The position numbers and the translations under genes are program-made. Below the pieces are notes generated by a model. It saw only the letters and a list, made by a program, of their open reading frames with translations, ran no database searches and was not told the DNA's origin. A DNA stretch of 64,000 nucleotides from Spartinivicinus marinus (lineage in GTDB: Bacteria > Pseudomonadota > Gammaproteobacteria > Pseudomonadales > Zooshikellaceae): contig NZ_JAPJZK010000001.1 of NCBI RefSeq assembly GCF_026309355.1, positions 2,376,501 to 2,440,500 of the forward strand, written 5' to 3'. This document shows positions 45,254 to 54,996 of the stretch, piece by piece. Position 1 is the stretch's first letter. Each line of letters starts with the position of its first letter.

Positions 45254-46066
45254 TTAAATACTTCCAATCATATCCAAACTGGCGTTATTAATAGTAAAGG
45301 TTGTGCTGTATATATACCGTACTTTATTATCTTTAAATATGAGTTCCCCGCTATCTAGTATGGAATAACTTCGTTCTTTAACTCCTGCAAAGCCATTGTC
45401 TTCGCCAGAGTTAACTAGCATACCAATTTTTACAGCTCTAACCTTCAACCAGTCGTTTACTCTATTAGCATTAATATATTGGGTTACATATCCATCATCT
45501 CCTGCAATTCCATAAAGTATTTGAAATGCATCTATTCCAGCAATAAGTGGTGCAGGATCAGACAGCCATGTTTTGGTATCAGGATCAAAACCTCGGCAAT
45601 GTAGTGTTGATATATTATCTAGTTCTTCCAGGTAATATACATTTACTACAACTTTATCACTAGCTACCTTATGCCCTGTACAATCAGTCTCATTTATTGC
45701 TTCCAACTGAACAGCAATACGATCATTTTGATTAAGTCCACCGTCATTTGTACAAAACTTGTCTGTTGCTTTACACCCATTCGTTTCATCTGCATAGAAA
45801 TAATTTAATAGCTCACCTTTATCTGGATTACGGTAACCTGCCATATGAATATCTCGGGAAAGCAGTGCTAACGAAAATCGTCCATTTTCTTGAATACGTG
45901 CCAGTTGATCATTATGCTTAAAAGTTAAGCTAATTGACTGAAAAATTTGTAAAACTGCAGCAGTTAAGATTAAACCAAGCAAGACTGCAACCATTAATTC
46001 AATAAGTGAAAGTCCTTGCTGATTAGATTTTAATGGCTTATATAAAGCGCCTATTTTATTATTCAT
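45254..46066 (-). CDS. pilW: type IV minor pilin PilW
   Basis: 270 residues. NQQG/LSLIELMVAVLLGLILTAAVLQIFQS gives the class III prepilin signal with Glu5. Then RIQENGRFSLALLSRDIHMAGYRNP, the PilW-specific block, and a long globular domain with a late VKIGMLVNS and SYSILDSGE. The start overlaps pilV by 4 bases (46063-46066, ATGA). Confidence 0.9.
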   Translation of the reverse strand: MNNKIGALYKPLKSNQQGLSLIELMVAVLLGLILTAAVLQIFQSISLTFKHNDQLARIQENGRFSLALLSRDIHMAGYRNPDKGELLNYFYADETNGCKATDKFCTNDGGLNQNDRIAVQLEAINETDCTGHKVASDKVVVNVYYLEELDNISTLHCRGFDPDTKTWLSDPAPLIAGIDAFQILYGIAGDDGYVTQYINANRVNDWLKVRAVKIGMLVNSGEDNGFAGVKERSYSILDSGELIFKDNKVRYIYSTTFTINNASLDMIGSI

Positions 46067-46659
46067 AAATTAACCACTATCATTACTTTGCCAGTGAGGT
46101 TTTTATAGTTCTTATTTTGAGAAGATATTTTTTTATTAAATGAAGTATTCCAGCTAACTTCTACATGGTAAAGTCCACTTGGACAATTTGTTGTTTTTGT
46201 TCCATTGTCGCATGTGATTTCTGCCGTTAAACTTGCCAGTGTATCACTTAAATTGGACCTTGTGTTATTATCATAACCACACATTAACTCCCAGGCATCA
46301 AAGTAAGCAAGCTCCTCTGAATTACAATTTGATCCTGACGTTTTTCCTGAGTTATCGCTATAATCACTACACATTTTGCTGGGTTTGGTTTGTTTTTTAC
46401 AGCCATTATTATATTGGTTAATTGCTTCTATATAATACCCTTTCTCAAGCCCTATAGAGTTTACTCTAATCCGCTCAACTACTTCTTGAGCCAGCCACAT
46501 TGCTTGTGATCTTTGCGATGAATCAAATGTGCTATTCATAGCCTTAGACTGTAACATTACCTGCCCCAACAAGCCTATAGCCAGTACAAAAATAGATATT
46601 AATATTTCTATAAATGTAGCACCTTGTTGATATCGTTTTTGATGGTGTAAGCTTTTCAT
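46063..46659 (-). CDS. pilV: type IV minor pilin PilV
   Basis: 198 residues. QQG/ATFIEILISIFVLAIGLLGQVMLQSKAMNSTFDSSQRSQAMWLAQEVVERIRVN contains the PilV family prepilin helix and the following conserved block. The globular part is Cys-rich (seven Cys, including CNSEELAYFDAWELMCG). It is 31 bases after fimT/U and translationally coupled to pilW. Confidence 0.9.
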   Translation of the reverse strand: MKSLHHQKRYQQGATFIEILISIFVLAIGLLGQVMLQSKAMNSTFDSSQRSQAMWLAQEVVERIRVNSIGLEKGYYIEAINQYNNGCKKQTKPSKMCSDYSDNSGKTSGSNCNSEELAYFDAWELMCGYDNNTRSNLSDTLASLTAEITCDNGTKTTNCPSGLYHVEVSWNTSFNKKISSQNKNYKNLTGKVMIVVNL

Positions 46660-46690
46660 AATCGAGCCATCCTATTATTTTTTATAAAGT

Positions 46691-47215
46691 CTACACCGGA
46701 CATTTTCCAATTGTTTTTACTGAAGGACGTCCCATTAAACTAACCATCACTTCTCTGTTTTTATCATTTTCATTGATACCACAAACATAGAAAGAAATCT
46801 GACGCTGTGCTCCAGCTAACATGCCATTATGTCTAAAGCTAATATAATTATTCTGCTGTGAATTTGAGGCAATATAAATACCTTGTTTTACATCTACTAT
46901 TTTTTTAATTAATTTATCTTCACTTGGGTTAAAATCAGTATTACCATTTTTTTCTACATCTGTGTATATTTGCCACCCCTCTTCCCAACGACTCTGTTTA
47001 GCTCCTGCTACACCAATGGTAATAGTTTGGTTGCGTTTTATTGCTTCACTTTTAGCAAGATAAAGGCTTGCAATTAGATTATTTGTTTCAGCTCTTAATT
47101 TATAAGAGCGAATAAGGCTATCAAAGCTTGGAACGACAAAATTAACCGTAATAGAAAGCACTGTAAGCGTGATAAGTAGCTCTACTAGAGTAAAGCCAGA
47201 AATTTCCTTTTTCAT
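46691..47215 (-). CDS. type IV minor pilin FimT/FimU (GspH-like)
   Basis: 174 residues. SG/FTLVELLITLTVLSITVNFVVPSFDSL with Glu5, then NNLIASLYLAKSEAIKRNQTITI, and the GspH/FimT domain with GWQIYTDVEKNGNTDFN and SFRHNGMLAGAQRQISFYVC. It is the first gene of the minor pilin operon. FimT and FimU are paralogues that motif reading does not separate, so no symbol is fixed. FimU-like proteins connect the tip to the main pilus; FimT has been linked to DNA binding in transformation. Confidence 0.88.
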   Translation of the reverse strand: MKKEISGFTLVELLITLTVLSITVNFVVPSFDSLIRSYKLRAETNNLIASLYLAKSEAIKRNQTITIGVAGAKQSRWEEGWQIYTDVEKNGNTDFNPSEDKLIKKIVDVKQGIYIASNSQQNNYISFRHNGMLAGAQRQISFYVCGINENDKNREVMVSLMGRPSVKTIGKCPV

Positions 47216-47407
47216 AGCACAATTCCATGTGTTGTCATGCCTATAATTAAGGTTAGTCTTAATTACTTGAAAGAAAATTACTGACTATTACATTATGTGA
47301 AGTGAGTTCAGTTATTTGATAGAATTGAATGCAACATCCATATACCCAATTTGAAGTCTTGCCCGACTATTTCATCAGATATTAAAGATTAGGGAATTCT
47401 GGCTAGG

Positions 47408-48619
47408 TTAAATTCGCTGTATTAACCATATAGCTCCCACCAAACTCGTTAATAATGATGAGATACCACCTATCTTCAAACCATATTTCCATTTAAACAT
47501 TGCATATATTGGAATTAATAATAAAACGATTATAGCTATTTGCCCCAGCTCTACACCAAGATTAAACATTAATAACCTTCCCCATATGTCTTCGCCACCG
47601 CTTAACTCTTGCAACAAATAACTAAAACCTATGCCGTGTATCAAGCCAAAACAGAATATAACCCACCAGCGATTGCGATAACGTTGTTTAAATGTTAGAT
47701 CGTCTTTCGGTTGTTGGTATAAATAATAAAGATTTTCTATACCGAGTATTACAACTGTTAGTGCAATTAATGGCTCTGTAATCGAGGGAGGAATTGAAAA
47801 CACACCTAATACTGACAGTGCTAAAGTAATCGAGTGTGCCAGGGTAAATGAAGTGACCCACAGTAATAGTTGTTTGAATGCACAAGGAATCAGTAACAAA
47901 CCGATAATAAATAATACATGATCAAAACCTTGCCAGATATGTGTCATACCCAACCAAATAAAAGAAGGATCAATACTACTGTAGTTTTGTCCATGAATAG
48001 TTTTTTTAACAGTACCAGCCTCAGTTATCTGTTGAGCAGATGCTTCCTTTATACTGAAAGGATCTCCCCAACCCTCTACCTGTAACTGACTGTGAGGGTC
48101 AGTGTTAAAGAATGTAGTCGTTAATGGCCTACCCCATTCATTCAGCAATTGTTTTACTGGAAGAGACAATGTTTTTTTATCAAAAGTAAACCGCATTCGC
48201 ATACGGTTATTCGCCATAAAAATTCGAGCATAGTTCTGATGACCACGCCACTGCTCAGCAAACAAGTTATAACGAATGGACATCTCATTCATACCCTGGG
48301 GGCATTCATAACTTAGTACATACTGATAAGCAGCAATTTTTGGTAATGCCTTCGCCATGCTACTGCGCAAAAAGCAGGAACGTTTATTCGTAAAAATTCC
48401 CCAACCATTGATTATAGCGGGCATATAGCTTGATGGTGGAGCAACTGCTTTATTATTACTAGAATCAAGCTCCAAAAGATTATCACTCGGCAGGGTATAA
48501 ATAATTTTTACCCCAGGTTTAGCAATTTGAATAGAGGTATCGGTAAATCCACTTAAATGAGCTGAAGCCATCAAGGAAACAGCCCAAAGCAAACTAAAAA
48601 TTATTATATTTCTAATCAT
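47408..48619 (-). CDS. HupE/UreJ family membrane protein
   Basis: 403 residues with a signal peptide (SLLWAVSLMASA). An N-terminal periplasmic domain of about 190 residues is followed by the HupE/UreJ_2 membrane domain from about 212 (FIWLGMTHIWQGFDHVLFIIGLLL, LLLWVTSFTLAHSITLALSVLGV, FGLIHGIGFSYLLQEL, NLGVELGQIAIIVLLL). His residues in the membrane helices may bind metal. Some members transport nickel, but proteins of this subgroup with the long N-terminal domain have no proven substrate. It is 84 bases after the phosphoesterase gene. Confidence 0.82.
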   Translation of the reverse strand: MIRNIIIFSLLWAVSLMASAHLSGFTDTSIQIAKPGVKIIYTLPSDNLLELDSSNNKAVAPPSSYMPAIINGWGIFTNKRSCFLRSSMAKALPKIAAYQYVLSYECPQGMNEMSIRYNLFAEQWRGHQNYARIFMANNRMRMRFTFDKKTLSLPVKQLLNEWGRPLTTTFFNTDPHSQLQVEGWGDPFSIKEASAQQITEAGTVKKTIHGQNYSSIDPSFIWLGMTHIWQGFDHVLFIIGLLLIPCAFKQLLLWVTSFTLAHSITLALSVLGVFSIPPSITEPLIALTVVILGIENLYYLYQQPKDDLTFKQRYRNRWWVIFCFGLIHGIGFSYLLQELSGGEDIWGRLLMFNLGVELGQIAIIVLLLIPIYAMFKWKYGLKIGGISSLLTSLVGAIWLIQRI

Positions 48620-48703
48620 TCTTATTTCTACTAAGAGTAAACTGAATTAGGGTAAACTGAGCTGTTGTATATTTATCTCTGGTATCTCAGGGTTTACTAT
48701 TTC

Positions 48704-50890
48704 CTAGTGATCTTCCCCCACTGAAAACTCTACTCGCTCAGACAACTCTAAATAACCATCATTACTAAAAAAACCGACAAAATATTTTCCTTGGCTTAAT
48801 CCTTTAAAATTTACTGTCCCTAGTGTTGCTGGCGTATAACGCCAGTGGTTCGAAACCTGCTCACCAGGCACTTCCCCCATCTGATACACACCAATCCAAT
48901 CCTTGTTATTACCATTCGATCCAGACCAGCGCACCACAACCGACCCCCCCTCATTCAAGGCACTTTGTTCCAGTTTAAGTTCTACTACCGGCCCAATATA
49001 AAAATGAACACGATCAGCAATTTCCTTATAACCATCGTCAGCAAAAAATCCTACATAATACTCACCATCAGCCAAACCATTAAATGTTAATTGCCCAGAT
49101 GCTTGATTTGCATATGCCCATTGTGTGGATGAAACTGAACCTGGTGCTTGGTTCTTTTTATAAATACCTATCCAGTCTTTTGTATTACTATACCCATTGT
49201 TATAAGTAACCGTTACAGCCTCACCTGTGCGATATTTGGTTTTATTTATGCTAATAACCGTCTCACCATTAGTACTATCTGTAACAGTAAAAGTTTTAAC
49301 TGCAGACCACTCTGACCACTGTACATTTTTATCCCTATGTCTTACCCTGATAAAATAACTACCATTAGGTAAACCCCGCTCGGGGATTGTCCAGCTTAAA
49401 ATATCTAACCCTGCGTGAATATCTACGGGCTCATAATCAGGTGAACCAGTATCACCATAAATATTTTCAAAATCCCGTATTTTATCAATGTTAAGCTGTT
49501 TGAATTCAGTGTCAGTAGCAATTTGAAACTGAGTGCTATTGATTGATTCTGCTTCAATACTGCTAAATGCTGAGCTTTTAAAAGTATATGGCAACTTAAT
49601 GGAATTGATAATACTATTAACAATGGTTGGACTGTTTGGCTTTACTAAATCTAGCTTGCGATGAAAGGTATCAATCAGACGACTGTTATAGTGAAATCCT
49701 CTTGTTTTGTATAATAATGGATGGCCCTCAGCATAAGTTTCTACCGTCATTTCCCTAGTAGCCAAGTTGATATCGATTAATTGCCAAGCCCAATTAGCAA
49801 TGGTTTTTTGTACATCATCATAATCCACTTCCGTAGATTGCCCCCAATACTGATCCCAGGCAGTACCACCAGAAATCACATGATAAATGGGCCATTCACG
49901 CGTTTGACCACGGGCATACAAATGATGATGTCCACTAATATTTAATACGTGTTTTTTGGTACTGGACAGAAGTGCCATCCATTCATTTCGCAAGGTTTTT
50001 GAAATATCGCCAATGTACTGTTCTGCCTGGTAAGGATGATGAATAACACTAATTATCCAATCAACATTGTTATCTACATCTGCTTTACTCAACACTTGAG
50101 TCAACCAATTTTTCTGTGCAAAATCAGTTTTCATACTATTAAGGTGAATGATCAATAAACGACCTTGTTGATAGGCATAATAGCTTTCATTTGTTGCACC
50201 AGAAATACCTTGATAGCTCAAGCCATCGTAGAAAAAATGTGCACGATAGTGCTTCAACTTACCATCAGAGTAATATTCATGATTACCTACTGTCGTCATA
50301 ATGGGTACATTAGGTGAAATGGCTGCCGACTGGGCAAAATGCAAATTTTCGTAATGGTCTAATGTACCCACATCAACCTGATCACCAACATTAAGTACTA
50401 AATTAATACTTTCTTCAATAGGAATAGAGTATTTTTCTTCTAACTTACTTTTAGCTGCTTTCACTAACTGCTCATAGCGATTTTGATTACGAATTTGGTG
50501 ATCACCCATTACTAAAATACGATAATGACCGGATCTTTCACCGACCTTCGGCTGTGTTCTAAAACGATATACTGCTGAATACTCTTCACCTGTTTTAACT
50601 CGATAATGATACAGTGTATCTGGTTGCAAACCAGTAAGTTGAACCCCATGATATCGATAGCCAATAGCAAGTAGTTGATTGTTACCAGTCGCTTTCTGGT
50701 TTAAATCAGATGAATTCAAACCATACTCAACTAATGACTCAGCCCCTTTTACCGTTTTCCAAGAAATCCAAATAGAGCTTTCAGTAGGGCTTTGTAAGTA
50801 AGGCTTAATTGAAGCCATAGAGATTTTGGAAAACAATATCAACAAAGTCACCATCCCTGCAGATATCACTCTGTATGGTAATTTTTTCAT
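48704..50890 (-). CDS. secreted purple-acid-phosphatase-like metallophosphoesterase
   Basis: 728 residues with a signal peptide (cut after ISMA). An N-terminal fibronectin III-like PAP domain (27-113) precedes the metallophosphoesterase core (about 120-390): GDH 129-131, GDQ 169-171, GNHE 202-205, HH 284-285 and GHHH 320-323, the two-metal ligand set of PAP-like enzymes. GDQ replaces the common GDxxY. An FN3-like unit (about 440-540) is followed by two copies of a 90-residue domain (545-635 and 636-728), each with DWIGIY or DWIGVY, a W-x-Y and YFVGFF-type motif and DGY. It probably hydrolyses phosphomonoesters outside the cytoplasm. Confidence 0.87.
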   Translation of the reverse strand: MKKLPYRVISAGMVTLLILFSKISMASIKPYLQSPTESSIWISWKTVKGAESLVEYGLNSSDLNQKATGNNQLLAIGYRYHGVQLTGLQPDTLYHYRVKTGEEYSAVYRFRTQPKVGERSGHYRILVMGDHQIRNQNRYEQLVKAAKSKLEEKYSIPIEESINLVLNVGDQVDVGTLDHYENLHFAQSAAISPNVPIMTTVGNHEYYSDGKLKHYRAHFFYDGLSYQGISGATNESYYAYQQGRLLIIHLNSMKTDFAQKNWLTQVLSKADVDNNVDWIISVIHHPYQAEQYIGDISKTLRNEWMALLSSTKKHVLNISGHHHLYARGQTREWPIYHVISGGTAWDQYWGQSTEVDYDDVQKTIANWAWQLIDINLATREMTVETYAEGHPLLYKTRGFHYNSRLIDTFHRKLDLVKPNSPTIVNSIINSIKLPYTFKSSAFSSIEAESINSTQFQIATDTEFKQLNIDKIRDFENIYGDTGSPDYEPVDIHAGLDILSWTIPERGLPNGSYFIRVRHRDKNVQWSEWSAVKTFTVTDSTNGETVISINKTKYRTGEAVTVTYNNGYSNTKDWIGIYKKNQAPGSVSSTQWAYANQASGQLTFNGLADGEYYVGFFADDGYKEIADRVHFYIGPVVELKLEQSALNEGGSVVVRWSGSNGNNKDWIGVYQMGEVPGEQVSNHWRYTPATLGTVNFKGLSQGKYFVGFFSNDGYLELSERVEFSVGEDH

Positions 50891-51125
50891 ATATCTCTCT
50901 TTTATTAAACAGACGTAGTTGGATACTTTATAGTTTTTATTCTTAGTGTAACTACCATATTTAGCAGAGCAGCATTACAGCTAGAAGTTAATCAAGTGAC
51001 AATTATGCGTCATTTTAGTAAAAAGTAAAAATTATAATTAGATGATAAATTTCTTGCAGAGTGCTTCCAACAAGAAGCAAAAAAAATAACTTAGTGTATT
51101 CTCAGCTACTCTTTATACCCTTTAT

Positions 51126-54100
51126 TTATGCCTCTTCTTTCATTTTCTGAAACTGATAAGCACCAACCAGTAAAATCGTACCAACAGCTATCATAACCAG
51201 CATTTTATGGAATAATGAATAATCTTGCATATCGTAAAGGACTAATTTCACCGTACATGCAGCAAACAATAGTAATGACAGCCTTAAAATATTTCTGTAG
51301 TATTCCTGCAGTGTCATAAATAAAATTACAAGTGCATGTACTAGCAAGGCTATTGTTGTAGCCACAACCAAAATATTACCAAATAGCAAATTAATTATTG
51401 CCAAGTAACTAAGCAGTAAAATGCCATGACCCACCCATATTTGAATATTAAATGTTTGGTAGTTTTTCCAAAATATCTTATTTTGATAGCAGCGTTTATG
51501 GGTTATATAAAGACCAAGACAGCCATAGAGCACCAAAATAATAATACTAATAGCACTACCTACCTTTGTAGTGAGAAGGTTAGGTATTAATATAAGCAGA
51601 AATAATATAAGAATATAGTTTAACTTGAAAACAGCATGCATAAATGCAAATACTGGCTGGTGAAGCAAACAATAAGTCATAACTAACAATGTAGGTAGTA
51701 AACTCACAGCTATGTTATTTACAAAACCATAGCTACTTGTAAACCCATAAACTAGTGCCGTTAAACAGAAGCAAAATAAATAATAACCGAGTCCATATGA
51801 TAACTGGTACTTTGACTGCTTCAATCGCTTAATGGTGAAAGGATGCTCTATTAAAAATAACAAACTTACACTGAGTAAAGTAATAATAATATTGACCAAA
51901 GTAGTTATACTAAATACAGTCACTGCTGCTACAAGAGCATTGAATACAGTAATAATAGTAGCAAGATAAAAGATTATATAAAACTCAACAACCAACTGTT
52001 TAATCTTTAACAACTGATTTAAACACCAACAAATAACTAACGATATCCAAAAGGCACTAACAATAAACTGTGGATAATGTCGATAAATATGTGGAAGCGG
52101 AATAAATGGAACTAGCAAATAAACAATTAATCTTACTGTGTCAGCTGCTTTAGTTAAACGGCTATCTTCTACTGTAGAAGCATATTTATAAAATAAAGGA
52201 AATGCCCAACCAGTAAAGAGTAACTCAAACCATGCCATCTTAGTCAGTAATGTTTGATCAGAAAAATGGAATGAGCCTACTTGTATCCCTCCTTTAACAA
52301 TAGCAATTATAAAACACAATGGATGCAACCAAGCAAAAAGTTCACTTACCTTTAGTTTTAACTTAAGAGATCCAAAAAGTAATACTGCCCAAGGAATAAT
52401 TGCCAGATTCAACCAAACCAGTTGATACTGTGCTGACACACTCAACAAGAAAAACACTGATAAGCCAATCGCTAATGGCTCAGATAAAATAAGTCGGTAT
52501 TGCTTATAAAGACTATCATTATCAGGCTTCAGGTAATTAATCAGCACATATAAAAAAGCACTAATAATTATCAAATTAATTGCAAAATTATACCATAATT
52601 GACTACCAATGACTGGATACTGGCCAGTAAAAATATGGCTGAGACATAAACTAATAATATCTAAAGCCAAAAACACAGGTATTACTGCATAAGCTATCCC
52701 CTGATAAAGGTTAACCAACTTTGTTGAGTTAAGCTTAAATTGGTCAACAAAACTAAGCTGATTAACTAAACTGAAGGCGACTATAACACACAACCAATTG
52801 AACCAACTTATCATTGGCTGCGCTAGCCAATAATAAGTTATTTGATTATTTACGCCAAAACTGCTTAGTAAATTAATCGCTGTAATCAAACTAATTACAG
52901 GAACTATATAAGCAAGCCATTCGGTCAGCCTTAATTGATAGTATCGGTTACGCCACATCAACCAAACCAGAATAGGTACTGCACTCATTGCCAACCAATT
53001 TAAATTACTAATAAAACACACAATTAACCAAGTACAAATGCCAGCTAGACTGACACCTTCATTAGCATAATTTGTAATAATTTTTTCAAATGATTTTTGT
53101 TCATCAAGATAGTGCTGATTAAGTTTAAAGCATCCCCAAAGCAAGCCAATAAGTCCCATCAACGGTAGTAACACATCCATAAGCAGGAAGCTTTCACTTA
53201 ACCAGTCAGCAAAAATAACATCTGCAACTAGCTTTATTAGTGCAATCGCATAAAGAAAATAGCCTTCAATTCTTAGATAGTAAGCTTGGTAATTATGGCC
53301 AAAGTAAACTAAAGCTAAACCTTCAACACCCAACAGGATACCAAACCAATTTAGTGGTATTAAGGCAAATAATGCGCAAGCTAATTGCAGTGAGGCTACT
53401 AATGAAACAACAGGACCAAGTACAGTAGTTCTCAGGCTAAAATATTGAAATAAAAAGGCCACTATGGCTGCATTTATCAACAATATAACACCAGCTACTA
53501 GATTGCTGGCAGGCAAACTAAAACAAGCATAAACAAAGTAAAATAAAATGCTGTTTATAGCAATAAGATCGAATGGTGCTAACGATGACTTAAATTGTTT
53601 ATTTTCTATACTCCAGTTATAACCGAATAGATAGAAAAAGCCAAACAGAAAGAAGACGCTTGCCAGATTAAAGTTATTCCAAAAATATCCTCCATATTCA
53701 AGCAAGCCTAATGTTGTAAATAAAGTAATATTAGCCAGTATACGCCAGCTAATCCGGCAAGCAAGATGCAAGCTGGCTACAGCCAGCAAAAATAAATAAA
53801 GAACAAAAGTTTGATCAACAACTATGTTTTCACCTGTTACAATTGGTGAAAGTGATCCTCCTAATAAGGTTACAGTAGCGACTACTTTTGTTTCAAAAAT
53901 AAGGGCCAGCCCATAAGATACTAATGTAATAATACCAAATATAAGAAAACTGGTTAAGTCACTAACAACTTCAAAATATGGACCAATAAAATAAGTAACT
54001 AAATAGTCAATAATAATTCCCAAGCCAATCAAGCTTGAACCATATTCACTAAATGCAGGTTTTTTGATACAAAGCCAGCAGCCAAGGGATGATACTGCAA

Positions 54101-54785
54101 TGCCTGCTAGATAACAGACTACAAATTTTGCGTAAAAGGGTAAAAACTCGGTAAATGAATACTGCAATAAATAGCCAAAGCCTATCACCAGCGTGGTAAT
54201 ACCTGCGGCTGTCATTAAAAATACAGGGGCTTTACCTTGCTCTTGGTAGTGTTTATAGATAAGGGTGATTTGCTCAATTAATCGCGCCAAGGGGCCTATA
54301 TAAACTACAGCAGAAACCAACCAGTTAAGAGCATCAATGAACTTATTTGATCTTTCCTCAGTGGATTGGGATGTATCTGTGTTTACTTCTGAGCTAAGTG
54401 TTACTTGCTGATATATCCCTGTTGCCTGTTCTTCAGCAACGTTTTGCTGGGGTTCTAAATATTGATACTGATCATCTAAAGATGATGCAGATGAAACTTC
54501 GGATGCGTCTATTCCAACCTGAGTCGGCTCTTCTAATTGTACATCTTCCAGTTCCAGTTCTACTTGATACTGACTATCCTGTTCAATAGCACTATCACTA
54601 TAATGACTTTGAGCAGCATCATGGTTTTTAGCTGACAAACTGTCAGATTGCCCTTGTTCAAGTTGTATACTAATGGAATCAAGCTTGGCTGCTAACTGGC
54701 TGGCTCTACTGCTAAACTGAGCCTGCAACTCAGCAAGTTCCTTTTTCAACTGGTTTATTTCAGCTTGATAGGCTGATTCATCCAT
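51126..54785 (-). CDS. giant DUF2339 polytopic membrane protein
   Basis: 1219 residues. An N-terminal coiled coil (4-50: INQLKKELAELQAQFSSRASQLAAKLDS) and an acidic Gln/Ser/Glu-rich stretch (about 55-145) precede about thirty hydrophobic spans reaching the C-terminus. DUF2339 hallmarks include IGPLARLIEQITLIYKH, VFLMTAAGITTLVIGFGYLLQYSF and the final KLVLYDMQDYSLFHKMLVMIAVGTILLVGAYQFQK. The function is unknown. It stands alone, divergent from the two-partner secretion locus. No helicase, transporter or enzyme motif is apparent. Start ATG 54785 gives the coiled coil. Confidence 0.85.
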   Translation of the reverse strand: MDESAYQAEINQLKKELAELQAQFSSRASQLAAKLDSISIQLEQGQSDSLSAKNHDAAQSHYSDSAIEQDSQYQVELELEDVQLEEPTQVGIDASEVSSASSLDDQYQYLEPQQNVAEEQATGIYQQVTLSSEVNTDTSQSTEERSNKFIDALNWLVSAVVYIGPLARLIEQITLIYKHYQEQGKAPVFLMTAAGITTLVIGFGYLLQYSFTEFLPFYAKFVVCYLAGIAVSSLGCWLCIKKPAFSEYGSSLIGLGIIIDYLVTYFIGPYFEVVSDLTSFLIFGIITLVSYGLALIFETKVVATVTLLGGSLSPIVTGENIVVDQTFVLYLFLLAVASLHLACRISWRILANITLFTTLGLLEYGGYFWNNFNLASVFFLFGFFYLFGYNWSIENKQFKSSLAPFDLIAINSILFYFVYACFSLPASNLVAGVILLINAAIVAFLFQYFSLRTTVLGPVVSLVASLQLACALFALIPLNWFGILLGVEGLALVYFGHNYQAYYLRIEGYFLYAIALIKLVADVIFADWLSESFLLMDVLLPLMGLIGLLWGCFKLNQHYLDEQKSFEKIITNYANEGVSLAGICTWLIVCFISNLNWLAMSAVPILVWLMWRNRYYQLRLTEWLAYIVPVISLITAINLLSSFGVNNQITYYWLAQPMISWFNWLCVIVAFSLVNQLSFVDQFKLNSTKLVNLYQGIAYAVIPVFLALDIISLCLSHIFTGQYPVIGSQLWYNFAINLIIISAFLYVLINYLKPDNDSLYKQYRLILSEPLAIGLSVFFLLSVSAQYQLVWLNLAIIPWAVLLFGSLKLKLKVSELFAWLHPLCFIIAIVKGGIQVGSFHFSDQTLLTKMAWFELLFTGWAFPLFYKYASTVEDSRLTKAADTVRLIVYLLVPFIPLPHIYRHYPQFIVSAFWISLVICWCLNQLLKIKQLVVEFYIIFYLATIITVFNALVAAVTVFSITTLVNIIITLLSVSLLFLIEHPFTIKRLKQSKYQLSYGLGYYLFCFCLTALVYGFTSSYGFVNNIAVSLLPTLLVMTYCLLHQPVFAFMHAVFKLNYILILFLLILIPNLLTTKVGSAISIIILVLYGCLGLYITHKRCYQNKIFWKNYQTFNIQIWVGHGILLLSYLAIINLLFGNILVVATTIALLVHALVILFMTLQEYYRNILRLSLLLFAACTVKLVLYDMQDYSLFHKMLVMIAVGTILLVGAYQFQKMKEEA

Positions 54786-54996
54786 AGTTTACAGTCATCA
54801 TGTGATTTCCATATCAGTAGGAAAAAAGTATAACCCAATAGTGCAGCAACCACCGCGCCAATCTTTACTTGAGATTATCTTATAAGTGTCATGTTAATTT
54901 TTCTTTACTACAATTTGAATTACTCATTATCCCCAATGGAATAGTATTCATCTATTTCAGCACCAGCAAGACAATATTTAATAAGAAAAAAAAGTA

